Below are positions 8,012 through 17,085 of a stretch of DNA of 41,130 nt, in pieces. The stretch comes from Alphaproteobacteria bacterium (GTDB taxonomy: Bacteria > Pseudomonadota > Alphaproteobacteria > UBA9219 > RGZA01). The translations under genes and the position numbers were made by a program. Below the pieces are notes generated by a model, which was given only the letters and a program-made list of their open reading frames with translations, was not told the DNA's origin and searched no databases. Where the stretch lies: NCBI GenBank assembly GCA_010031785.1, contig RGZA01000004.1, positions 1-41,130 of the forward strand. Reading direction: 5' to 3'. Positions within the stretch are counted from its first letter, which is position 1; each line of letters opens with the position of its first letter.

Positions 8012-8750
8012 TTCGATCCGATACTTGCGGCATATCGATTTGCCGGGCCTTGGCTTTGATGGTCAGGAGAAAATCTGTGCGGGCAGTGTTGCGCTTGTTG
8101 GCATTGGTGGGCTTGGCGCAGCGGCTGCGCTTTATCTTGCTGGCGCTGGCGTTAAACACCTTATTCTGATCGATGATGACAAGGTTGAAGAAAGCAATTT
8201 GCAGCGGCAAATTCTTTATACCGAAAGCGATATCGGCACCTTAAAAACAACTGCTTCGCAGCAGCGCCTTTCTGCACTTAACTCCATTATTCATATCACC
8301 ACGCATGCAACGCGCATCGTGGAAGAAAACGCGCATGGTTTTTTGCAAAGCGCTGATGTGGTTCTTGATTGCAGCGATAATTTTCAAACGCGTTTTCTCT
8401 TAAATGATGTGTGTTGTGCTTTGAAAAAACCATTAGTCAGCGCATCGGTACAAGGTTTTGCCGGGCAAATCGCAACCTTCAAACCCTATCTAGGTGCTGG
8501 CCATGCATGCTATCGCTGCCTGTTCCCGGAAACGCCGCCTAAAGGCATGGTGCCAAGCTGCCCAGAAGCGGGTGTATTTGGGCCAATCGTGGGCGTGATG
8601 GGCGTGATGCAGGCAAGCGAAGCCTTAAAGGAACTGGCTGGCATTGGCGCTGGGCTCACCAGCCTTTATATGCTTGATAGCCGGAGTATGCAGAGCAAAA
8701 CCATGCAGGTCGATAAAAACCCCACCTGCCAAACCTGTTCTAAACTATAG
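7992..8750 (+). CDS. ThiF/MoeB-family adenylyltransferase
   Basis: This E1-like enzyme adenylates the C-terminal Gly of a sulfur-carrier protein (ThiS or MoaD). The evidence is the N-terminal RYLRHIDLPGLGFDGQEKI, the ATP loop VGIGGLGAAAALYLAG, the Arg finger region ESNLQRQILY, DVVLDCSDNFQTRFLLND, and two CxxC zinc pairs (CYRC and CQTC). The length of 252 residues suits MoeB/ThiF without a rhodanese domain. With thiS only 3 kb upstream and no moa genes here, ThiS is the likely substrate, though dual use with MoaD is common. The start overlaps the preceding gene by 20 bases. Confidence 0.88.
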   Translation: MTECSLNSIRYLRHIDLPGLGFDGQEKICAGSVALVGIGGLGAAAALYLAGAGVKHLILIDDDKVEESNLQRQILYTESDIGTLKTTASQQRLSALNSIIHITTHATRIVEENAHGFLQSADVVLDCSDNFQTRFLLNDVCCALKKPLVSASVQGFAGQIATFKPYLGAGHACYRCLFPETPPKGMVPSCPEAGVFGPIVGVMGVMQASEALKELAGIGAGLTSLYMLDSRSMQSKTMQVDKNPTCQTCSKL

Positions 8751-8800
8751 GTTTTTAAATTGTCTTTGCGGCTAACCCGCCAAGCGGGTAAAAACGTATC

Positions 8801-9661
8801 ATGAGTATTCACACGCCCCCACCTGTTAAAAAGCTGCCATTCCTTAAATTAACTGTGCAGGATATCCGCGCGGCTAAAAATCGTACCGAACCGTTTCTTG
8901 CGCTCACCGCCTATACCGCGCCTATTGCGCAACTGGCCGATAAGCATGCGGATGTTGTGCTGGTTGGCGACTCCCTTGGCATGGTGCTCTATGGCATGAC
9001 CGATACGCTTGGCGTGACCCTTGAAATGATGATGACGCACGGACGGTGTGTAGCGCAATTTTGTCAGCGCGCCTTGTGCGTTGTTGATATGCCTTTTGGT
9101 ACCTATCAGGCATCGCATGCACAAGCCTTTGAAAATTGCGCGCGACTGATGAAAAAAACCGGCGCTGGCGCGGTGAAGCTTGAAGGCGGTGCGGAGATGG
9201 CCAGCACTATCCGCTTTCTAGTGGAGCGCGGTATTCCGGTCATGGGTCATATTGGCCTGCGCCCGCAACAAGTGCATGTGATGGGCGGATATAAGGTGCA
9301 AGGCAAAACCGATGATCAGATTGCGCTACTCAAAAAAGATGCACAGGCAATTGAAGAAGCTGGCGCCTTTGCGGTCGTGATTGAAGGCACGCTTGAACAT
9401 GTAAGCCGTGAAATTACGCAAAGCATCACTATTCCTACTATCGGCATTGGCGCTTCTCCTGCATGCGATGCACAAATTCTGGTAACCGAAGATGTGCTTG
9501 GCCTTGTGCCTGGCGCAAAAGCCAAATTCGTAAAACCCTATGCTAATCTCTATCAAACTGCGGATGACGCCATTCAGCAGTTAAGCGCGGATGTCAAAGC
9601 GCGGCGCTTTCCGGGCCCAGAAAATCTCTATATCAAAACCACCCCTCTTAAAACCAAATGA
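8801..9661 (+). CDS. panB: Ketopantoate hydroxymethyltransferase PanB
   Basis: PanB transfers a hydroxymethyl group from 5,10-methylenetetrahydrofolate to 2-oxoisovalerate, the first committed step of pantothenate and CoA synthesis. Diagnostic stretches are ALTAYTAPIAQLADKHADVV, LVGDSLGMVLYGM (metal-binding Asp), VKLEGGAEMASTIRFLV, MGHIGLRPQQVHVMGGYKVQG and TIPTIGIGASPACDAQILV. The length of 286 residues is typical. A small hairpin (ACCCGC-CAA-GCGGGT, 8775-8789) lies just before the start but has no T-run. The stop overlaps the next start by four bases (ATGA). panC is not in the window. Confidence 0.95.
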   Translation: MSIHTPPPVKKLPFLKLTVQDIRAAKNRTEPFLALTAYTAPIAQLADKHADVVLVGDSLGMVLYGMTDTLGVTLEMMMTHGRCVAQFCQRALCVVDMPFGTYQASHAQAFENCARLMKKTGAGAVKLEGGAEMASTIRFLVERGIPVMGHIGLRPQQVHVMGGYKVQGKTDDQIALLKKDAQAIEEAGAFAVVIEGTLEHVSREITQSITIPTIGIGASPACDAQILVTEDVLGLVPGAKAKFVKPYANLYQTADDAIQQLSADVKARRFPGPENLYIKTTPLKTK

Positions 9662-10203
9662 GTGATCGGCCGGATCTTTTTTCACTACCCTTATGCGTGG
9701 ATATGGATGAAACCCTGATCCAAACCGATGTGTTATGGGAAGGGATCAAGCAGCTTATGCTTGCCAAACCATGGTTGTTACCGTGGTTTATTTTATGGCT
9801 CATCCTACAACGTGCTGCTGCAAAAGCATGGCTTGCGCGGGCTTTTCCAATTGATGTTGCAACGCTGCGCTACCGCACCGATCTAGTCACTTATCTTACA
9901 AGCCAGAAAGCATTGGGGCGTAAACTCTATCTTGTCAGCGCAGCCAATGAACGCATCGTAAAGGAAGTTGCAGACGCATGCGGATTATTTGATGAAGTCT
10001 ATGGTAGCGATGCAAAGACAAATCTCAAAGGCATTGCCAAGGCGCAGGCCATCCAACAGCACATCAGTCGCAATTTTGTCTATGCCGGTGACAGTTTTGC
10101 CGATCTACTCGTATGGCGTGAAGCACGCGGCGCCATCTTATGCGGCAAAGCGTTGATGTTTGAAAAAGCCCTTACAATTCCTGTGGAAGCGCGCTTTCCA
10201 TGA
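9658..10203 (+). CDS. Stand-alone HAD-family hydrolase domain
   Basis: This 181-residue protein has HAD motifs: DMDETLI (DxDxT nucleophile region), LYLVSAANERI (motif II) and YAGDSFADLLVW (acidic motif IV). Its sequence looks like the HAD domain usually fused to the N-terminus of a UbiA-type prenyltransferase (TDVLWEGIKQLMLAKPWLLP, then LPW/LARAFPIDVATLRYRTDL). Here there is no prenyltransferase half; ccmF begins at its stop codon (ATGA overlap). It may be a split-off phosphatase. The substrate is unknown. Confidence 0.8.
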   Translation: MSDRPDLFSLPLCVDMDETLIQTDVLWEGIKQLMLAKPWLLPWFILWLILQRAAAKAWLARAFPIDVATLRYRTDLVTYLTSQKALGRKLYLVSAANERIVKEVADACGLFDEVYGSDAKTNLKGIAKAQAIQQHISRNFVYAGDSFADLLVWREARGAILCGKALMFEKALTIPVEARFP

Positions 10204-12134
10204 TTGCAAGCCTTGGGCAGGATATATTGATGGTAACGTGGCTGGTGGCGCTTACCACTGCACTATGCGGCTTTATCGCCAAGCAGGATTTTCTTGATCG
10301 CGTTACGCGCTTTGGCAGCATTGCAGTATTTACAGGCGTCGCCGCTGCATTTGGTTTGCTGATTATGGCATTTGTGATGTCCGATTTCTCCGTCATTACC
10401 GTTTATCAAAACAGTCATACTGCCAAACCGCTGCTTTATAAAATTACCGGAGTGTGGGGCAATCATGAAGGCTCGATGATTTTATGGACGCTGGTAGCGA
10501 GTTTTTTTGGCGCGATCCTGGCGATTGTGCGCACCCATCTTTCGCGCGGCATGATGATGTGCATTCTGGCAACGCAAAGTTTGCTGGTTTCCGGTTTTCT
10601 GGCTTTTATTGTTTTTACATCCAATCCTTTTGCTAAATTATTTCCTGCGCCTACACAAGGATTAGGGCTTAATCCCCTACTGCAAGACCCGGCGCTCGCT
10701 TTTCATCCACCTATGCTGTATCTGGGCTATGTTGGCTTCTCGCTCGCCTTTTCCTTTGCAGTTGCTGCGCTATTAAACGGTGAGGTCACGCGCGAATGGG
10801 CGCGCGCCTTACGTCCCTTTGTATTGATCGCATGGTGCGCACTGACCATTGGTATCGCGATGGGTTCATGGTGGGCCTATTACGAACTTGGCTGGGGCGG
10901 CTGGTGGTTCTGGGACCCTGTTGAAAACGCATCCTTCATCCCGTGGTTATCGGGCACTGCGCTGTTGCATTCCCTGATCACCGTTGAAAAGCGCGGCACG
11001 CTGAAGACATGGACCGTATTGCTGGCACTGATCACTTTCATCTTTTCAATGATCGGCACGTTTCTCGTGCGCTCGGGTATCATCACCTCAGTGCATTCCT
11101 TTGCGCTTGATCCGGAACGCGGCGTATTTGTGTTGTTGCTCATTGGTGTCAGCGCCTGCATCGGCTTATTGCTTTTTGCCATGCGCGGCCATTTATTCAC
11201 CGCAGAAAATACGTTTGCGCCCTTATCGCGCGAATCTTTTCTTGTGCTCAATAATCTGTTTCTTATCACGGCAGCAGCGACAGTATTGCTTGGCACACTT
11301 TATCCGTTGATTTTAGAGCTGATCACGCAGGAGCAGATTTCCGTCGGTCCGCCTTATTTTGAGGCAAGCTTTACCCCGCTTATGATGCCGCTGATTGTGC
11401 TAATGGGGATTGCGCCGTTCATCGCATGGCAACAGGATATGCTGCAGCGCATGCTGCCGCAGTTGAAAATCACCGCACTGGTTACGCTGGCTGTTGTTAT
11501 TCTTGCGCTTGCCTATGATCATGAGCAGGCCTTGCGTTTTTATCTGGGGATTGCGTTTGCAGCATGGCTGCTTTGCGCCACCCTCCTTGGTTTTAGAAAA
11601 AATAAAAAGCATGCCGCGATGAGTTTGGCGCATGGTGGCCTTGCCATTGCGTTGCTCGGCATGGTGGTGAGCAGCCATTTATCAAGTGAAGCAATTGGCC
11701 TTTTAAAACCAGGCGGCGATCTGAAGCTTGGCGCCATAAATTTTCATTTTGAAAAACTGGAACGGGTCAATGGCCCTAATTATATTGCTGAACGCGCGAA
11801 TTTTCTGGTGACGAATGCACAAGGAATCATCACCACCCTGGCGCCGGAGCGGCGTTTTTATCCAGTTGGTGAAAAACTGATCAGCGATGTGGCCATTTAT
11901 ACTAATGGCTTTTCCGATCTTTATCTGGTGCTGGGTGAGGTACAAAAAAATGCCGATGACAGCATCAAAGGTTGGACCGTGCGCGCAACATCCCACCCGC
12001 TTATTCCATGGATCTGGTTTGGCTGTTTGATTATGGCACTGGGCGGTGTGCTCGCACTAAAAAACTTTTTTATTCCGAAGCATGAATTAGTGTCGAGCAC
12101 TCACGCTCAAAGCGACGCAATAACTTCAGACTGA
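10200..12134 (+). CDS. ccmF: Cytochrome c heme lyase subunit CcmF
   Basis: CcmF is the membrane heme lyase of cytochrome c maturation system I, attaching heme from CcmE to apocytochrome CxxCH motifs in the periplasm. The WWD signature is complete (LGWGGWWFWDPVENASFIPW), followed by LSGTALLHSL with a conserved His. TGVWGNHEGSMILWTLV and HPPMLYLGYVGFSLAF are also typical. About 14 membrane segments are visible over 644 residues. The start overlaps the HAD gene by four bases. The usual partners ccmE, ccmG and ccmH do not follow. The 3' end overlaps a convergent MarR gene by 65 bases. Confidence 0.95.
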   Translation: MIASLGQDILMVTWLVALTTALCGFIAKQDFLDRVTRFGSIAVFTGVAAAFGLLIMAFVMSDFSVITVYQNSHTAKPLLYKITGVWGNHEGSMILWTLVASFFGAILAIVRTHLSRGMMMCILATQSLLVSGFLAFIVFTSNPFAKLFPAPTQGLGLNPLLQDPALAFHPPMLYLGYVGFSLAFSFAVAALLNGEVTREWARALRPFVLIAWCALTIGIAMGSWWAYYELGWGGWWFWDPVENASFIPWLSGTALLHSLITVEKRGTLKTWTVLLALITFIFSMIGTFLVRSGIITSVHSFALDPERGVFVLLLIGVSACIGLLLFAMRGHLFTAENTFAPLSRESFLVLNNLFLITAAATVLLGTLYPLILELITQEQISVGPPYFEASFTPLMMPLIVLMGIAPFIAWQQDMLQRMLPQLKITALVTLAVVILALAYDHEQALRFYLGIAFAAWLLCATLLGFRKNKKHAAMSLAHGGLAIALLGMVVSSHLSSEAIGLLKPGGDLKLGAINFHFEKLERVNGPNYIAERANFLVTNAQGIITTLAPERRFYPVGEKLISDVAIYTNGFSDLYLVLGEVQKNADDSIKGWTVRATSHPLIPWIWFGCLIMALGGVLALKNFFIPKHELVSSTHAQSDAITSD

Positions 12135-12540
12135 TCTGGTAATCTTCGCGATCTTTATCGCCGGGTAATAAATCCTTGCCGATTTTATCACCAAGCACAT
12201 TGAGCTGATCAATCACCTTCTGGCCCTTGGGCGTCATGCGTACGCGCGCTGAGCGACGATCATGCTCATCCGTCAGGCGCTCGATATAGCCACCTTCCGC
12301 AAGATTTTTGATATTATAGGATGCGTTGGAGCCAAGGTAATAACCGCGCTCAATCAAATCACGCACCGCCATATCCTGACTGCCGATTGTGGCCAGCATC
12401 ATAATCTGAACGGGATTAATATCGCGAATGCCAACTCGCGTCATTTCAAGACGTACCACATCAAGGAAGCGGCGATGCAAGCGCTCCATCAACTGGGGAA
12501 GTTCAAGCATAAGCGTCGATAAAGGCAAACCGTGTGACAT
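12070..12540 (-). CDS. MarR-family winged-helix regulator (LdtR-like)
   Basis: This 156-residue regulator has the MarR fold. The recognition-helix region reads VRDLIERGYYLGSNASYNIKNL, and the wing contains RLTDEHDRRSARVRMTPKG. The pattern resembles the alphaproteobacterial LdtR group, in which a MarR protein controls an L,D-transpeptidase and stress genes. No such target is next to it. It is convergent with ccmF (65-base 3' overlap) and divergent from the TPR lipoprotein gene, with 104 bases between the starts. That gap may hold an operator. The target is not predictable from this window. Confidence 0.85.
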   Translation of the reverse strand: MSHGLPLSTLMLELPQLMERLHRRFLDVVRLEMTRVGIRDINPVQIMMLATIGSQDMAVRDLIERGYYLGSNASYNIKNLAEGGYIERLTDEHDRRSARVRMTPKGQKVIDQLNVLGDKIGKDLLPGDKDREDYQISLKLLRRFERECSTLIHASE

Positions 12541-12644
12541 AATGCTTTGTTCATTTGCTAGTTGGAACGAAGTTTCACTCTATTTCATTACTTATAAAAT
12601 TACGTTAAGCTTCGATAAACTTTTATCTTAATTGGTGGTATCAC

Positions 12645-13622
12645 ATGCATCGTCTTCTATTGCTTATTCTGGTTAGCTTTTTTCTGGGCAGCTGCGGAGA
12701 TTCCGTAAGCGTGCAGCCGCCATCAGCAACGCAAAGCGCGACATCTAACCTCAAAACAAAAGCATCAAGCGCAGAGATTGAACGCGCCCTATATGCCCCA
12801 TCGCATGAGGTCGTAAACCTTGATGATGAAGATGAAGCAACAGCAGCGCTTTTAAAAACAGCAGATCGCATGCTGAGCACCAACGATTATGTGAGTGCAA
12901 ATATGCTTTATCAGCGCGCACTCAGCACCAACCCTAATTCCATTGGCGCGTTGCTGGGCATGGCGCACGTGGCAGAACAACGCAGCAAACCGCCCGAGGC
13001 CTTGCAGGCGTATCGCGAGATTATTCGCCTTGATAATGAAAATGAAACTGCGCATCGCGGCGTTGCAAAAAACCTGATGGCGCTTGGGCTATATGACAAA
13101 GCGGTTGATCAGCTTAACAAGCTGCGCGCAATCAAGGGCGATGATCCTGAAACGCTTAATCTGATGGGTATTGCCTATACGCGCGCTGATAACATTCCCG
13201 GGCATTTTGACAAGGCAGTGGAAGTATTTGACCAATCGCTTGCGATTGATGCGGATCGCATCACCACCAAAAACAATCTTGGCTTTACCTATATTCTGGC
13301 GGGGCGCCTGTCAGATGCCATTACGCTGTTTGAAAAACTCACCGATGATCCGCGCGCCACGGTTCAGCATCGGCAAAATCTTGCCCTGGCCTATGGGCTT
13401 GCGGGGCGCGAGGATGATGCACGTAAAATCGCCATGCAGGATTTACCGCGTAGCGCCGTTGAAAAAAATATCCTGAGCTATCGCGCCATGCGCGGGAAGA
13501 ACCTCAACCTTGCGCCCGATAACGTTGTCAAAAAATCAAAAGTGAAGAAGATAAAAAAGGCTGTACAGCCTAATGATTCAGATCAAACACCCGAATTATT
13601 GCCGGCCCCAGCAGCACAATAA
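12645..13622 (+). CDS. tadD: TPR-repeat lipoprotein, TadD-like
   Basis: Residues 1-17 form a lipoprotein signal peptide ending in a lipobox (FFLGSC). After it come about four to five tetratricopeptide repeats (for example SANMLYQRALSTNPNSIGAL and EALQAYREIIRLDNENETAH), covering roughly residues 75-260. A Lys-rich tail follows. Tad loci encode such a TPR lipoprotein (TadD), thought to help place the secretin or pilus at the outer membrane. The gene sits beside tadC but on the opposite strand, and the 3' ends overlap by 53 bases. TadD is the best guess by context; it could be another TPR lipoprotein. Confidence 0.75.
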   Translation: MHRLLLLILVSFFLGSCGDSVSVQPPSATQSATSNLKTKASSAEIERALYAPSHEVVNLDDEDEATAALLKTADRMLSTNDYVSANMLYQRALSTNPNSIGALLGMAHVAEQRSKPPEALQAYREIIRLDNENETAHRGVAKNLMALGLYDKAVDQLNKLRAIKGDDPETLNLMGIAYTRADNIPGHFDKAVEVFDQSLAIDADRITTKNNLGFTYILAGRLSDAITLFEKLTDDPRATVQHRQNLALAYGLAGREDDARKIAMQDLPRSAVEKNILSYRAMRGKNLNLAPDNVVKKSKVKKIKKAVQPNDSDQTPELLPAPAAQ

Positions 13623-14541
13623 ACAAGGTTGGCAGAATAAATAAAATCATTGGCACCGTCAGGGTGGCGGGAAGCTTGGCGGCTTTTTCTTCAGCTTTCA
13701 TCATGCGTTCCTCGCGCAATTCCGATGATAATACGCGCAAAGCCTGCGCTAAGGGGGTGCCATAACGCTCGCTCTGGGTCAGCGTATTGACCAAAGCACG
13801 CACCGATGGCAATTGCACACGCTCGGCAAAACCCATCAGCGCAACGCGCCGGTCAGGCAAAAAGCCAAGCTCGACCGCAGTAATGCCGATTTCTTCAGCC
13901 AATACAGGTGTGCTTTGCGTCATTTCACGCGCCACGCGATCAAGCGCAGCATCAAGCCCAAGGCCAGCTTCTGCACAGATCACCAGCAGATCAAACGCAT
14001 CCGGCAAAGATTTGCGCAAAACATCCTCGCGTTTCTGAATAGCATTTTTAAGCCAAGTGTCAGGGACTACAAATGCCACAATTGGCAAGCCCAGCATCAT
14101 CAGCAATTTAATCAGCGGTTTTTTTTCAGCAATGCCAAGGCCTGCTGTTAAAAACAGTGCAAGAATAAAAAGAATAATTGGCAAGCCGATTTTGGTCATG
14201 GCAAACAGCCCAACTGCTTCCTTGTTACGCAGACCTGCGCGTGCAAGATTTTTGCGTAAATTATCTGAGTAAAGCCACGGTGTATTTTTCAAGGTCGCGG
14301 CAAGCTGTTTGAAAAAATCTTTTTGCAACAGCCCTTCACGACGTGTGGATTGCGCTTTTAGTTCGCTGCGCAAATCATCCCGGCGCTGCATAACGGATTT
14401 CAAGCGTTTTTCAGTAACTTCACTGCCCGAAAGCGCATGCCACACCAGCAATACCACCATCACCATGCCAATGCCCGCGGCATAGACGAGCATATCGCCT
14501 TGCATAAAACTCATCCAGTCAGCTTGCTGCGTGTCAATCAT
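13570..14541 (-). CDS. tadC: Tad pilus inner-membrane protein TadC
   Basis: TadC is a type II secretion F-domain protein that pairs with TadB to form the inner-membrane platform for Flp pilus assembly. Membrane segments lie near residues 15-35, 112-135, 140-160 and at the C-terminus (VPMILFILPTLFIVLLGPAI). The cytoplasmic F domain reads LPDAFDLLVICAEAGLGLDAAL and SERYGTPLAQALRVLSSELR, typical of TadC. The length of 323 residues is normal. It starts one base after the tadB stop and is the last gene of the minus-strand tad operon. Confidence 0.93.
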   Translation of the reverse strand: MIDTQQADWMSFMQGDMLVYAAGIGMVMVVLLVWHALSGSEVTEKRLKSVMQRRDDLRSELKAQSTRREGLLQKDFFKQLAATLKNTPWLYSDNLRKNLARAGLRNKEAVGLFAMTKIGLPIILFILALFLTAGLGIAEKKPLIKLLMMLGLPIVAFVVPDTWLKNAIQKREDVLRKSLPDAFDLLVICAEAGLGLDAALDRVAREMTQSTPVLAEEIGITAVELGFLPDRRVALMGFAERVQLPSVRALVNTLTQSERYGTPLAQALRVLSSELREERMMKAEEKAAKLPATLTVPMILFILPTLFIVLLGPAIIRVFDLNH

Positions 14542-14542
14542 G

Positions 14543-15529
14543 CTATATCTCGAAATTGATCATTTGCGACATGATCCAGATGCCAAAACCAAGCATACCA
14601 AAGGCAATGCCCAGCAGAATATTTCCGCGCGGATCGTTAAAGAGCAGCATTACATATTCACTCGCCACAACACCAAGAACTGTTGCCACAAGGAACGGCA
14701 GCGCGCCCAAAATCATCGCGCTGGCTTTTGCTTCCGATGACATGGCCTTGATTTTAAGCTTGATCTGGCGCCGTTTGCGCAACACCTCGCTCACATTGGC
14801 CAGTGTTTCGGCAAGATTACCGCCGGTTTCTTTCTGAATAGACAGTGCGATGATCAGATAGCGGTATTCGGGCACATCAATACGTTTGGCGACATCCCAC
14901 ATCGCATCCTCAAGGCTGCGGCCCATGCGCACCGCATCGCGAATGCTGCGGAATTCGAATCCAATCGGGTCAGGCATTTCATCGCCCACTACATTAATCG
15001 CTTCGCTGATCGGAAGGCCGGAGCGAATACCGCGCACCATGGCATCAATCGATTCCGGGAAAAATTTAATAAAATTCTTGCAGCGCTTCTTGCCCTTCAT
15101 GCCAATAAATACATGCAGTATCCATATGCCGAGCATTGTTGATAGCAACACCGATGGCATCAGCTTTTGGCCAAACAGCAGATGAAACAGCATAAAGAAA
15201 ATACCGACCATTAAACCCGTTAGCAGCAAATACTCACTAATCGTCATGCGCATCCCTGTGCGCGCAAGGCGATTGCGCAGTTTTTCAGGGTTTGGCAGTG
15301 CGGTTTTAATCACCTTATCAAAAAACGGAATACCGCTATCCTTGGTGCTGCGTTTGAGTTCAACTTTTGGAAGTTCGATGGATTTCTTTTCTGGCTTTTC
15401 ATTCATGCCACTAACGCGCTTGATACGTTTTTCAAGCACTTTGGTATCGCTTGATGGCACAAGTGCAAAGGCTAAAATCATTAGCGTTATAAAACCGCCA
15501 CCCAGCATCATGAGCATATCGGGGTTCAT
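14543..15529 (-). CDS. tadB: Tad pilus inner-membrane protein TadB
   Basis: TadB is the first of the paired F-domain platform proteins. Diagnostic segments are FPESIDAMVRGIRSGLPISEAI, EFRSIRDAVRMGRSLEDAM and KETGGNLAETLANVSEVLR. There is one N-terminal membrane segment, a pair near residues 100-145 and one to two at the C-terminus. It has 328 residues. Its start overlaps the cpaF stop by four bases (ATGA), which points to translational coupling so that ATPase and platform are made together. Confidence 0.94.
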   Translation of the reverse strand: MNPDMLMMLGGGFITLMILAFALVPSSDTKVLEKRIKRVSGMNEKPEKKSIELPKVELKRSTKDSGIPFFDKVIKTALPNPEKLRNRLARTGMRMTISEYLLLTGLMVGIFFMLFHLLFGQKLMPSVLLSTMLGIWILHVFIGMKGKKRCKNFIKFFPESIDAMVRGIRSGLPISEAINVVGDEMPDPIGFEFRSIRDAVRMGRSLEDAMWDVAKRIDVPEYRYLIIALSIQKETGGNLAETLANVSEVLRKRRQIKLKIKAMSSEAKASAMILGALPFLVATVLGVVASEYVMLLFNDPRGNILLGIAFGMLGFGIWIMSQMINFEI

Positions 15530-17085
15530 AAAATCTCCAATAATTGCTTATCGAGATTAAAATAGGCAGCCTTGGGCAAAAAATGCGGACGCAGACCGTG
15601 ATTGATAAATTCAACATTCAGTTTGCCATCGGGCATTTCACCTTTGATGTCGCAGGTGAATAAATCCTGCATGGTCACAACATCACCTTCCATGCCCAGA
15701 ACCTCGCTGATGTGCGTCACGCGGCGCGAGCCATCGCGCATGCGACTGACCTGCACAATCATATCAAGGGCTGATGCAATCTGCATACGGATCGCACGCG
15801 GCGCAAGATTGACGCCCGCTAACCCAACCATATTTTCAAGGCGCATCAAGGCTTCGCGTGGGCGATTGGCGTGAACGGTTGAGAATGATCCGTCATGACC
15901 CGTGTTCATTGCCTGTAACATATCAATCGCTTCACCACCACGCGTTTCACCAACAATAATGCGGTCAGGACGCATCCGTAGCGAGTTTTTGAGCAGATCG
16001 CGCATACTGATTTCGCCATGCCCTTCAAGGTTGGCTGGGCGGGTTTCAAGCCGCACCACATGTGGCTGCTGTAATTGCAATTCGGCGGCGTCTTCAATCG
16101 TTACCACGCGTTCCGTATTATCAATCATTTTTGAAATGGCATTAAGCAATGTGGTTTTACCCGAACCCGTACCACCAGAAATAAGAATATTGAGGCGACA
16201 CCGCCCGGCAATCTCCAGAACCTTTTTCATCTGTGCAGAAATGCTGCCAAATTTTTCCATGACATCGAGAGTGATTTTTTTCTTGGAAAATTTTCGGATG
16301 GTAATCGCTGGCCCATCAATCGCGAGCGGCGGAATGATGATATTAACGCGGCTTCCATCCGCAAGGCGCGCATCGCAAAGCGGGCTGCTTTCATCCACGC
16401 GCCGGCCAATCGCATTGACAATGCGCTGCGCAATCGAAAGCACATGCGCATTATCACGAAAATGCACATCGGTGAGGGTCAGGCGGCCCTTTTGTTCAAT
16501 CCAGACCTGCCTTGGGCCATTGACCATTATTTCGCTGATGCTTTCATCAGCGAGCAGTGGTTCAAGCGGGCCTAGCCCCAACATATCATCCAGAATACTA
16601 GTCACCAGTTCCTGGCGTTCGCTGCCCGATAGCGGCGTTTTTTGCTCGGTGAGTAATTCACCCACCACACCGGTCAGATCACGGCCCAGATCATCGCGTG
16701 TCATCTTGGCTGCTGCCGATGCATCAATGCGATCCATCAGCAGGGGTTGGATATTTTCTTTAATCACCTGCACGGTTGCACGCAGCGATGTATTGCGTGT
16801 CTCACTTTTTTCAGGCGAAGGTTCTGGCGCTACATATTCCTGTGGCGCAATCGTTGACGCCTGTTTAGACAGGATTGTGTTGATGAGTGCCGTTACCAGA
16901 TCACGCTGCATCAACATATCAATCAAGGCACCATCACGCATCATCCATTCATTGACACAGGAACGCACCGCAAGTGCGAGATCCCCGCGCTTCATTTTCT
17001 GGGCATCATTGTGGCTGATACGCGCAACGAGTTCAGGCATATATTTATCCCGCAACTCCGGCATCGTATGCGGGGTATGCGTCAT
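15526..17085 (-). CDS. cpaF: Tad/Cpa pilus assembly ATPase CpaF (TadA)
   Basis: This secretion ATPase of the GspE/VirB11 superfamily drives Flp pilus extension (and, in Caulobacter-type systems, retraction). It has the Walker A ISGGTGSGKTTLL, the Asp-box TIEDAAELQLQQPHVVRLE, the Walker B RPDRIIVGETRGGEAIDMLQ and the His-box TGHDGSFSTVHANRPREAL. An N-terminal helical extension of about 170 residues precedes the N-terminal domain (GPLEPLLADESISEIMVNG). The length of 519 residues is usual. It overlaps cpaE and tadB by four bases each. Confidence 0.96.
   Translation of the reverse strand: MTHTPHTMPELRDKYMPELVARISHNDAQKMKRGDLALAVRSCVNEWMMRDGALIDMLMQRDLVTALINTILSKQASTIAPQEYVAPEPSPEKSETRNTSLRATVQVIKENIQPLLMDRIDASAAAKMTRDDLGRDLTGVVGELLTEQKTPLSGSERQELVTSILDDMLGLGPLEPLLADESISEIMVNGPRQVWIEQKGRLTLTDVHFRDNAHVLSIAQRIVNAIGRRVDESSPLCDARLADGSRVNIIIPPLAIDGPAITIRKFSKKKITLDVMEKFGSISAQMKKVLEIAGRCRLNILISGGTGSGKTTLLNAISKMIDNTERVVTIEDAAELQLQQPHVVRLETRPANLEGHGEISMRDLLKNSLRMRPDRIIVGETRGGEAIDMLQAMNTGHDGSFSTVHANRPREALMRLENMVGLAGVNLAPRAIRMQIASALDMIVQVSRMRDGSRRVTHISEVLGMEGDVVTMQDLFTCDIKGEMPDGKLNVEFINHGLRPHFLPKAAYFNLDKQLLEIL

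Noticed and set aside
8775-8789. Terminator between the ThiF-like gene and panB
   Set aside because: The 6-base stem has a three-base loop and is followed by A residues, not T, on the coding strand.
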